A DNA stretch of 30,840 nt, taken from positions 1-30,840 of the forward strand of contig JBJXHG010000196.1 of the NCBI GenBank assembly GCA_046160865.1. Reading direction: 5' to 3'. The notes beneath the pieces were generated by a model. It was given only the letters and a program-made list of their open reading frames with translations. It searched no databases and was not told where the DNA came from. Positions 23,424-30,745 of the stretch are shown here, in pieces (position 1 is the stretch's first letter; each line of letters opens with the position of its first letter). Both the position numbers and the translations under genes were made by a program. Origin of the DNA: JBJXHG01 sp046160865 (GTDB lineage Bacteria > Planctomycetota > UBA1135 > GCA-002686595).

Positions 23424-25532
23424 TCAGAACGCGAGCTGCAGTCCGACCACGACTCCGAGCCCGGGGGAATCGATACCCGAGCCGTGCACGCGGTAGTTCT
23501 CGTCGAGCACGTTGTGAACGCCCGCGTTCCAGCGCGCGCTCGCGCGTGAGCCCGCGGGCGCGGGCTCGCCGAGCGGTCCGCCGAAGTCGACGTCGATGAT
23601 CGCCCAGCCGTCGGTACCGTTCGGATCCATGCGCGGATCCGCCTCGTCGTCCGGATTGAGCTCGTCCTGCTCGGCGGCCCACACGAACGCGAGCTCGGCC
23701 CAACGCACTCCCGCGGCGCGCTCGTCGTCGTCCCAGCGCAGCGCGAGGTTGCCGTGCAGCGGCGGAATGCGGCGGAACGGAACGTCGTCGTACGGCGCGT
23801 CGCCCGTCACCGCGTTGAACGTGTCATCGTACTGCCGGCCGCGCGTCCAGGAGATCGCGCCGCGCACGGACCAGGGCGTACCTTCGCCGCCGAGCGCGTG
23901 CTCCGCGTTCGCGTCGAAGCCGTAGACTTCCGCGCTCCCGACGTTGCTGCGCAGGTAGATCTCGTCGCCGGGCGTCGGCAGCGGACCTTCGTCCTGCAAC
24001 TGCCGTCCGATCAGGTCCTCGATCCACGTGTAGTACGCACCGAGCGATGCGCTCCAACGCGGCTTCGCCCAATCGAGCGCGAGGTGCGCGGTCGTGTTGC
24101 GCTCGGGATCGAGATCGGGGTTCGCGAGCTCCTCGCCGCCGAAGAACGCGCCGTTGTTCGCGAGATCCTCGAGGTTCGGCGCGCGATAGCCCTGCGACAG
24201 CGTCGCGTGGAAGCGCGTGATCTCGCCGAGCGGGCGCGACGCGCCGACGCTGCCGGTGACCGTGCTGAAGTTGCCATCCTCGCGACCGCGGCCGTTCGCC
24301 GGAAAGTTCTCGAACGAGAAGTCGAAGTACGACGCGCGCGCGCCGGCGACGAGCGTCCACGCGCCGACGCCGAGGATCTCGTCCTGGGCGAAGACTCCGA
24401 GCGACGTGTAGCGCGAGTCCTCGGCGAACGCGCCGTTGTTCGGCGTCGAGACACCCGACACCACGTTCGTGTCCGTACGATCCGAGTCCACCCAGTCGTT
24501 CGAGGCGTCGATCCCCCACGTCCACAGCTGCGAGTCGCCGACGCTCTTCTGCCAATCCATGCCGAAGAGCAGCGTGTCGACGACATCGTGCTCGAAGCGA
24601 AACGTGTTCGAGCCGAGCGCTTGGATCTCGCGCTCCTCGTCGTAACGGCGGAACGCGACGCGTGCTTGCACGCGCTCGGCGAGGACGCCGGCCTCGCGAT
24701 CGTCGAACGTGAGCTGCCAGCTCTGGCGATCCTGCAGCTTGTAGTGCCAGACCGAATTCGACGGTTGCGTCTGCCCGTAGCCTGCGACGAGGCGGTCGGT
24801 GCGCGGCACGTCGAACTCGCGATCGATCCAGCCGTGTACGCGCAAGCTGCGCTGCGAGTCGAGCGCGTGCGCCCACGAGCCGAACGCGGAGTTGCCGTGG
24901 TAACCCGTGAACTCCTGCACCTCGTCGTCGCCGGCGCGCAGATCCTTCCACTCCTGCAAGCCCAAGATGCCGAGCACGCCATCGTCCTCGCCCGCCCACG
25001 ACAGGCCGAGCGAACCGCGCCCGCCTTCCGTCACGCTCTCGTACGCGAGATCGAGGTCGGCCTGCAGCGCCGTGCCGTCGCCGCCAGGGGCGTTGGCGGG
25101 CGCCCGAGCGCGCGTCCAGATCAAGATCGCGCCGCCCATCGCGTCCGAGCCGTACAGCACCGACGACGGACCGCGGATGATGTCGATGCGCTCGACGAAC
25201 GCCGGATCGATCGAGTTCAGCGTCTGGTGCGCGTTGCGCGTCGTCGCGTCGTTGAGCCGCAACCCGTCGACGACGAGCAGCACGCGGTTGCCCATCAATC
25301 CGTTGATCGCCGGAGATCCGCCACCGAGGTTCGTCTCCTGAACCCACACGTTCGCGAGCCGCGCGAGCGCGCGCGGCAGCGAACGCTCTTCCGTCTCCAT
25401 CAACTGCTCGTGCGTGACGACCACGTGCATCGCAGGTGGTTGCGCGCTCATGAGCTCGTCGCGTGGTGCCGTCACGATCGTGGCGTCACCAACGCCGTCC
25501 TGGAACATGAAGAGCAGGGTGGCGATCCGCAT
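23424..25532 (-). CDS. TonB-dependent outer-membrane receptor
   Basis: 702 residues. A short hydrophobic N-terminus (MRIATLLFMFQ) serves as a weak signal peptide. The plug domain spans about residues 18-130: ATIVTAPRDEL, VWVQETNLGGGSPAINGLMG, VLLVVDGLRLND, and the plug-end signature RGPSSVLYGSDAMGGAI. The rest is a beta-barrel with repeated aromatic-ended strands (GYRAPNLEDLANNG, LDPERNTTAHLALDW). It ends in LQLAF, with the C-terminal Phe used for outer-membrane assembly. There is no N-terminal STN signalling domain. The family imports iron complexes, cobalamin or oligosaccharides; ligand unknown. It is divergent from the membrane-tethered sigma factor gene, and a 9-bp inverted repeat sits at its promoter. 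TonB/ExbBD genes are not in the window. Confidence 0.93.
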   Translation of the reverse strand: MRIATLLFMFQDGVGDATIVTAPRDELMSAQPPAMHVVVTHEQLMETEERSLPRALARLANVWVQETNLGGGSPAINGLMGNRVLLVVDGLRLNDATTRNAHQTLNSIDPAFVERIDIIRGPSSVLYGSDAMGGAILIWTRARAPANAPGGDGTALQADLDLAYESVTEGGRGSLGLSWAGEDDGVLGILGLQEWKDLRAGDDEVQEFTGYHGNSAFGSWAHALDSQRSLRVHGWIDREFDVPRTDRLVAGYGQTQPSNSVWHYKLQDRQSWQLTFDDREAGVLAERVQARVAFRRYDEEREIQALGSNTFRFEHDVVDTLLFGMDWQKSVGDSQLWTWGIDASNDWVDSDRTDTNVVSGVSTPNNGAFAEDSRYTSLGVFAQDEILGVGAWTLVAGARASYFDFSFENFPANGRGREDGNFSTVTGSVGASRPLGEITRFHATLSQGYRAPNLEDLANNGAFFGGEELANPDLDPERNTTAHLALDWAKPRWSASLGAYYTWIEDLIGRQLQDEGPLPTPGDEIYLRSNVGSAEVYGFDANAEHALGGEGTPWSVRGAISWTRGRQYDDTFNAVTGDAPYDDVPFRRIPPLHGNLALRWDDDERAAGVRWAELAFVWAAEQDELNPDDEADPRMDPNGTDGWAIIDVDFGGPLGEPAPAGSRASARWNAGVHNVLDENYRVHGSGIDSPGLGVVVGLQLAF

Positions 25533-25569
25533 TGAGGGGGGCGTGTCGGGGTCAGCGGGGTGCGCGGCG

Positions 25570-25604
25570 ATTCTAGTGGAGCGTCGCGCAGGACCGCGCG
25601 ACGC
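25570..25604 (-). promoter_or_regulatory. TonB-receptor promoter with 9-bp inverted repeat (possible operator)
   Basis: On the minus strand TAGAAT (25575-25570) is a good -10 hexamer, 37 bases before the receptor ATG. Directly upstream of it a perfect inverted repeat GCGTCGCGC (25581-25589) / GCGCGACGC (25596-25604) with a 6-base centre covers the spacer and -35 region. A repressor or activator site is plausible. The repeat's sequence is also similar to the REP-like palindromes at 10394-10447, so it may instead be a dispersed repeat copy. Confidence 0.45.
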
Positions 25605-25673
25605 GCATCACGACCTGGCCGGGTGACGTCTTCGTCATCCTGCGCACACGCGGATGGTTTTCCGGAGTTTCTC

Positions 25674-25802
25674 GAACCACCTCGAGCGCGGGAACCGTCA
25701 TGTCCTAACTGAGTTTCTGGATGCTGCGGGCAAGCCGGTCCCAACTCCAGAACCTCCAACAACTACCGGCTTCACGCGCTTATCATGACGGCAGAAAGGA
25801 GG
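25674..25802 (+). promoter_or_regulatory. Sigma-gene promoter candidates and strong ribosome site
   Basis: Two options are visible. GAACC (25674-25678) and CGTC (25696-25699), 17 bases apart, fit the general ECF-type -35/-10 pattern and could mean autoregulation. TATCAT (25781-25786) looks like a housekeeping -10 box without a clear -35. AAAGGAGG (25795-25802) lies 7 bases before the ATG at 25810 and is one of only two near-perfect Shine-Dalgarno sequences in the window. The ribosome site is certain; the promoters are guesses. Confidence 0.4.
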
Positions 25803-25809
25803 TCTCCGA

Positions 25810-28002
25810 ATGGTCCCTCCCCCGACTGCGGAGGCTCTGCTCTCCCACACTGGTTTCGTCCGACATCTCGCGCTTCGCTTGCTACGGGACGCACACGAAG
25901 CGGAAGACGTCGTTCAACAAGTCTTTCTGGCCGCACTGCGGCGACCGCCTGAGCCGAGCCGGCCGCTTCGACCGTGGCTCACGCGTGTCGCGCACAATCT
26001 CGCGATCGACATGCATCGCGCGCGCGGCCGACGCGATCAGAGCGAGCGCGCGGCTGCCCACGACGACATCCAGCCCTCGACCGGACACATCGTCGCACTG
26101 GACTCGGCGCAGCAAGGCTTGGTCGCGAGCGTGGTCGACCTGCCCGAGCCCTACCGCACGACGATCTTCCTCCACTTCTACGAGGAGTTGCCCCCGCGCA
26201 CGATCGCGAAGCGCCAGAACGTTCCGGTGGAGACCGTGCGCACGCGCATCAAGCGCGGCGTCGCGATGCTCCGCGGTCGCTTGAACGGCAAGGACGACGA
26301 ACGCAAGGAGTACTGGGCCGTCGCACTCGTGCAGCTGTCGCAGACGCCGACCGCCTCGAAGCCGAGCGCGTGGGAGCGCCTCCTGCCCATCACCGCCGCC
26401 GCGTCCATCGGGGCGTTGTGCGCGTGGTTGTGGACCGCGGACCCGATCCTCGGGGCGGGCGACTCGGCGCCGGTCGCGCAAGTCGTCGCACCCGCGCCCG
26501 CACCGACGACTTCCGAGACGACACCCACGGTGCCGCCTCCCGAACGCGTCGATCACGCCGTGCTGCCGCCGCCCGAAGAAGCGCGGTTGCACCGGCTGCG
26601 CATCATCACGGACGAAGGCGAGTTCGTGGTGCCCGACGCGCGCGTCGACATTTTCTCGGGCGGGACGAAGGTCGCCGAAGTGCGGACCGACGAGAACGGC
26701 GAGATCGAGTTGCCGAACGGTCACGGCGCGGATTTCGAGATCCGCGTCGGGATGACGCGCGTCAGCCTCGCGTACTCGACCGAACTCGATCTCGGAAAGT
26801 CGGTGACGGCGGACGAGCCTACGCTCGTCCGCGTTCCCGCGGCTTCGACGGTGTCGGGCCGCGTGCTCGACGAGCAAGGGTTCGTGGTGCCGTTCGCGCG
26901 GGTGGTCGCGTGGTCCGGCTTCACGACGGACGACGAGCAATGGCGCTACCGCTCCCCGGGTCATCGCGTGATCGCCAATCGCAACGGCGAGTTCACGATG
27001 CTCGGCTTGCGGCACCATTTCCGTCTCGAAGCGTTCTGGAACCACCTGGTTGCGAAGGAGACGTTCGTCGTCAACCTCGACCGCGCGCAGCACATCGACG
27101 ACGTCGAGCTGCGTGTGTGCGAGCCGAGGCTCGTGCGCGGCAGCGTCGTGGACGAGTTCGGCATCGCCGTTCACGACGCGAGCGTGCGCACGGTCGCGAA
27201 CGCGGGCGATCGGCCCGGCCGCGATTCGGGCACGATCTACGTGCCGCGCGATGACGATCGCGCACGCACGGAACCCGATGGCACGTTCGTGATCTCGGGT
27301 ATCACCTCGGTGGGACCGACGATCGTCGTCGAGCACCCGGACCATGCTCCGCACGTGCTCCCGCCGCCGGATCCGAACGACGTCAATCCACAAGAGACGG
27401 TGGACATCGCGCTGGAGACGGGTTCGACGCTGAACCTGTGGGTCTCCGACACAGCGGGCAAAGGCATTCCCGGTGCGAGCGCGCAGTTCTACGACCTGGT
27501 CGGCACGGTGCGGCGCGTCGTCTCGAACGACCTGGGATATGTCCGCTTCGACCACATGCCGTCGACCTCGGCCGGCTTCCTGCGCGTCGATGCCGCTGGC
27601 TATGCGCCCGACATTCGCGAGGTGAAGAAGATCGGCAAGAAGAAGGTGAGCACGGTCGACATCGATCTGCCGCCGCCGCGCGTCGTGCGCGGCCGCGTCC
27701 TGGGCGTCGGCCGCATCCCCATCCGCGGCGCGATCGTCAGGGCGCGGCTGACCGATCCGGACAACGGCCCAACGGATCCCGTCTGGCGTGCGACACGCGA
27801 CCGTGCGGCGTTGCTCGGCCACTACCTCACGCCCGCCGACGGCAAGTTCAAGTTCCCGTGGACGCCTTGGCGCTCCTTCGTGCTCGACGTGACGACTCCG
27901 CAGGGACATCACCGGATGTTCGAGGTCGACTACAACCAGGTCGTCATCGAGTGCACGTTCGAGGAAGACGGTCCGGCCACTCCGCCCCAGCCAAAGAAGT
28001 GA
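25810..28002 (+). CDS. Membrane-tethered ECF sigma factor fused to carboxypeptidase-regulatory-like sensor domains
   Basis: 730 residues. Residues 12-75 are sigma region 2 (LALRLLRDAHEAEDVVQQVF; RPWLTRVAHNLAIDMHR). Residues 100-160 are region 4, with LPEPYRTTIFLHFYEEL and the helix-turn-helix TIAKRQNVPVETVRTRIKRG. Thus the first 160 residues are a full ECF sigma factor binding RNA polymerase and promoter DNA. One hydrophobic helix follows (about 189-209, RLLPITAAASIGALCAWLW), then a Pro/Ala/Thr linker (219-256) and four or five Ig-like carboxypeptidase-regulatory-type units to the C-terminus (STVSGRVLDEQGFVVPFARV; PRLVRGSVVDEFGIAVHDASV; PRVVRGRVLGVGRIPIRGAIV). Topology predicts sigma inside and sensor outside. 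ECF factors with C-terminal extensions are known in Planctomycetota. No separate anti-sigma gene is next to it. Neighbours: divergent TonB receptor, downstream clpS. Confidence 0.88.
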   Translation: MVPPPTAEALLSHTGFVRHLALRLLRDAHEAEDVVQQVFLAALRRPPEPSRPLRPWLTRVAHNLAIDMHRARGRRDQSERAAAHDDIQPSTGHIVALDSAQQGLVASVVDLPEPYRTTIFLHFYEELPPRTIAKRQNVPVETVRTRIKRGVAMLRGRLNGKDDERKEYWAVALVQLSQTPTASKPSAWERLLPITAAASIGALCAWLWTADPILGAGDSAPVAQVVAPAPAPTTSETTPTVPPPERVDHAVLPPPEEARLHRLRIITDEGEFVVPDARVDIFSGGTKVAEVRTDENGEIELPNGHGADFEIRVGMTRVSLAYSTELDLGKSVTADEPTLVRVPAASTVSGRVLDEQGFVVPFARVVAWSGFTTDDEQWRYRSPGHRVIANRNGEFTMLGLRHHFRLEAFWNHLVAKETFVVNLDRAQHIDDVELRVCEPRLVRGSVVDEFGIAVHDASVRTVANAGDRPGRDSGTIYVPRDDDRARTEPDGTFVISGITSVGPTIVVEHPDHAPHVLPPPDPNDVNPQETVDIALETGSTLNLWVSDTAGKGIPGASAQFYDLVGTVRRVVSNDLGYVRFDHMPSTSAGFLRVDAAGYAPDIREVKKIGKKKVSTVDIDLPPPRVVRGRVLGVGRIPIRGAIVRARLTDPDNGPTDPVWRATRDRAALLGHYLTPADGKFKFPWTPWRSFVLDVTTPQGHHRMFEVDYNQVVIECTFEEDGPATPPQPKK

Positions 28003-28152
28003 ACGAGCTCGATGCTCGGCGCGGGAACTCCGCGTCGAGTGTCGGCACGACGCGAGCGCGCGCGACGAGATCGCCGCGCTCGCGCGCATTTTCGAGCTGT
28101 GCGAGCGTGGCCTTCGTCGGCAGCCTCCTCGTGGTCTGAGTCCGCATTTGTC

Positions 28153-28202
28153 ACCACGTCCGTCACGAGGCTCCGTCAGCGCGATCTCGCGACGGACGTG
28201 GT
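28153..28202 (+). promoter_or_regulatory. 12-bp perfect inverted repeat between the sigma fusion and clpS
   Basis: ACCACGTCCGTC (28153-28164) and GACGGACGTGGT (28191-28202) are exact reverse complements with a 26-base centre. It could be the terminator of the sigma-fusion gene (151 bases after its stop) or an operator for clpS, whose -10-like box begins 12 bases further on. The rest of the gap (28003-28152) shows no gene. Confidence 0.5.
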
Positions 28203-28213
28203 CAGAGAGACGA

Positions 28214-28221
28214 GCTACGAT
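28214..28221 (+). promoter_or_regulatory. GCTACGAT -10-like box, near-leaderless start of clpS
   Basis: GCTACGAT ends 6 bases before the clpS ATG, with no Shine-Dalgarno sequence. It matches the GCTANNNT pattern seen before other genes in the window. Confidence 0.45.
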
Positions 28222-28227
28222 GAACTC

Positions 28228-28536
28228 ATGAGCACCGCGACTCCGGTCCTCACGCCGGACACCGACACCGCGGTGAAGGAGCGCGTCGCTCCGCGCTGGA
28301 AGGTCATCCTGCACAACGACGACGTCACGACGTTCGCGTTCGTCATCGAGCTCCTGATCCGGCTGTTCGGCAAGTCGCAGGGCGACGCGCTGCAGCTGAC
28401 TCAGGAAGTCCACGACACGCGCTCGGCCATCGTGGCGGTGACGTCGTTCGAGCGCGCCGAGCTCTACGTGGAGCAGGTGCGCTCACTCGCTCGCCCGCGC
28501 AACTTCCCGCTGACGGCGACGATCGAGCCCGAGTAG
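28228..28536 (+). CDS. clpS: ClpS, N-degron adaptor of the Clp protease
   Basis: 102 residues, typical ClpS length. A flexible N-terminal tail (1-23) precedes the core WKVILHNDDVTTFAFVIELL. The N-degron pocket residues N30 and D31 and the later His62 (EVHDTRSAIV) keep the 32-residue spacing of E. coli Asn34 and His66. ClpS binds proteins with a destabilising N-terminal residue and hands them to ClpA or ClpC with ClpP. The position of the E. coli gate residue Met40 is Phe36 here, which could change side-chain selectivity. No clpA/clpC is adjacent. The start follows the GCTACGAT box by 6 bases; an open frame upstream is not used. Confidence 0.93.
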   Translation: MSTATPVLTPDTDTAVKERVAPRWKVILHNDDVTTFAFVIELLIRLFGKSQGDALQLTQEVHDTRSAIVAVTSFERAELYVEQVRSLARPRNFPLTATIEPE

Positions 28537-28736
28537 CACGCCGCCTGCGGCACGTCGATCCGCGCGCACGCGCACGCTGCCTACGACTACGGATTTCCGG
28601 CACTACGGTCGCCGGGCGTCCGGTGCACAATCTCATGGTCGAGAGTGACCACGTCGCTCGAGGCCGATACTCGCACGGGTCGTGGTGACGCCATCGCCAG
28701 CGGTGTAGCAGGCGCCCCAGACACTCTCGGATCGGG

Positions 28737-30617
28737 ATGCGCGCACCTTTCATCGTCGAGTGCCTTGGTTTCGTCGCGACGCTGCTGCCGCTCGCGGCGT
28801 CCTGCGACGTCCAGGAGCGAGCGCAGCCGCGCACCTTGGTCGTGATCAGCATCGACACGCTGCGGCCCGAGCGCTTGGGCGTGTACGGGAACTCGCCGGA
28901 CGTGTCGCCGGTGCTCGACGCGCTCGCGCGCGAGTCGATCGTGTTCGAGCACGCGCTGACCACGGCGCCTTGGACGCTGCCGTCGCACATGTCGATGATG
29001 ACCGGACTCGATCCGGTCGCACACGGTGTGCGCTCCGCGAACGACGTGCTCGCGCCGAGCATCACGACGCTCGCGGAGTCGCTGCGCGCGCGCGGCTACT
29101 CGACGAGCGCGTTCACGGACGGCGGCTTCGTCAGCCGCGCATACGGCTTCGATCACGGGTTCGATGTGTACGAGGAGCCGGCCACTACGCAATCTCCGCG
29201 CGGGTTCGCGCACTCGATTCCGCGCGCGGTCCGCTGGCTCGACGCACACGCGCGCCAGGACGCGTTCCTCTTCCTGCACACGTTCGACGTGCACGCGCCC
29301 TACGCGACGGGCGACGCGGAGACGTTGGAGCGCTTCCGTTCACGAGAGACGCCCGACGGCGACGACGACCATCGCCTCGAGGAAGCGCGCTACCTGTACG
29401 CGCAACGCATCGCCGGAGTGCCGAGCTACGGCCGGATGTCGGAGCTCTTGAACGACTACGACGCGGGCGTGCACGAGGCCGACCGCGGCGTGGGGATGCT
29501 CCTCGAGCATCTGAAGCGCAGCGGACGCTACGACGACGCGCTGGTCGTCGTGCTCTCCGATCACGGCGAATCGTTCTTCGATCACGATGTGTACGTCGGC
29601 CACGGCTTGTTCCTGACCGACGACGAGCTCCACATCCCGTGCATCGTGAAGCTGCCACGAGGCGCAAGCGCCGGCTTGCGCGTGCCGGATCTCGTCGACG
29701 TGCTCGACCTCTATCCGACCGTGCTCGACGTGGCTGCGGTCGCACCGCCGCCGGATCTGCCGGGCGAGAGCTGGCTCCGCATCGCGCGCGGCACGCCGCG
29801 GACGCGCACGAGCTCGTTCGCCGAGTCGTACAACACCGATCGCTACGCGCTCACTACGCCGAGCCACAAGTACATCTCGCCGTCGCCGCACTGGCCGATG
29901 TCGATCGCACTGCACCACCTCGGCCCGGAGACGCCGCCGATTCTCGACGGCCGACGGCCGGGCAAGGAGTACACAATCGGTGCCGCGAAGACCGTGCTGT
30001 CGTACGCGAAGCGCACGGAGCCGCTCGGCCTGCGTGATCGCATTCCCGTCGGCGCGCGTCTCTACGACCGCGCATCGGATCCGGCGGAAGGCGACGATCT
30101 CGCCGAGCGCGACGCGGCACATCGCGAGCGCATGGAAGCGCAGCTCGAGCAGCAGTGGCACGCATCGGCGACCATTCGTGCGGCGCGCGGAGTGAGCCTC
30201 GGCTCCGCCGCGAACAGTCCCGAGCACCTCGAGCACCTGCACGCGCTCGGCTACGTCGTGTCGGACGACGCCGCGACACCGCGCAAGCTCGACCTCGACG
30301 CGGCGCGCGGCGCGGCGTTCCGCCCGAGCGGCGTCGACATGACGCCGCTCGTCAACGCGGATCGCGCGGTGCACAAGCTACGACTGTCAGAAGACAAGCC
30401 GTTCGGCGAGCGCCAGTTGCAGAGCGCGCGCACGGCGGCGACGACGTACGCCGCGTGGGGACTCGCGAACAAGGAGCATCAGGCGCGCGCGCAGTGGCGA
30501 CTGCGCGCGCTCCAAGAGTTGTGCGAACGACGCGGAGCGGCGCTCGATCCGAAGCTGTGGGCCGACTTCCGAGCTTGGCTGGACGCGCAGCCGAAGGACG
30601 ACGACGAGTCGGATTGA
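28737..30617 (+). CDS. Sulfatase-superfamily lipoprotein with Thr at the nucleophile position
   Basis: 626 residues. The N-terminus LLPLAASC (Cys23) looks like a lipoprotein signal with a slightly loose lipobox. The alkaline-phosphatase/sulfatase fold is clear: metal-site D40 in VVISIDTLRPERLG, the active-site region APWTLPSHMSMMTG, VLSDHGESFFDH (D275, H276) and GHGLFLTDDELHIP. Formylglycine sulfatases need Cys or Ser at the first position of C/S-x-P-S-R; here it is Thr80 and the Arg is His84. The enzyme therefore probably does not carry formylglycine and may act as a phosphatase, phosphodiesterase or transferase. Residues after about 500 are a helical extension without known match. The 200-base gap upstream shows no gene. 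Confidence 0.85.
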   Translation: MRAPFIVECLGFVATLLPLAASCDVQERAQPRTLVVISIDTLRPERLGVYGNSPDVSPVLDALARESIVFEHALTTAPWTLPSHMSMMTGLDPVAHGVRSANDVLAPSITTLAESLRARGYSTSAFTDGGFVSRAYGFDHGFDVYEEPATTQSPRGFAHSIPRAVRWLDAHARQDAFLFLHTFDVHAPYATGDAETLERFRSRETPDGDDDHRLEEARYLYAQRIAGVPSYGRMSELLNDYDAGVHEADRGVGMLLEHLKRSGRYDDALVVVLSDHGESFFDHDVYVGHGLFLTDDELHIPCIVKLPRGASAGLRVPDLVDVLDLYPTVLDVAAVAPPPDLPGESWLRIARGTPRTRTSSFAESYNTDRYALTTPSHKYISPSPHWPMSIALHHLGPETPPILDGRRPGKEYTIGAAKTVLSYAKRTEPLGLRDRIPVGARLYDRASDPAEGDDLAERDAAHRERMEAQLEQQWHASATIRAARGVSLGSAANSPEHLEHLHALGYVVSDDAATPRKLDLDAARGAAFRPSGVDMTPLVNADRAVHKLRLSEDKPFGERQLQSARTAATTYAAWGLANKEHQARAQWRLRALQELCERRGAALDPKLWADFRAWLDAQPKDDDESD

Positions 30618-30745
30618 GCGCGCGCGCCGGGCTGCTCCGGCGACGCGGCTGCGCGCCCTGCTTCCTCCCCGGTACACGCCGCCGCGGAGAGAAGGATCGT
30701 CTTGGAGAAGCTCCCGCGTCGGCTCGCGACGTGCATTGCGGTCGC
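30618..30745. other. Intergenic stretch without a recognisable gene
   Basis: GC-rich sequence after the sulfatase-like gene. I see no convincing ORF, hairpin or promoter here; open frames on both strands are shadows without recognisable protein character. Confidence 0.5.
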
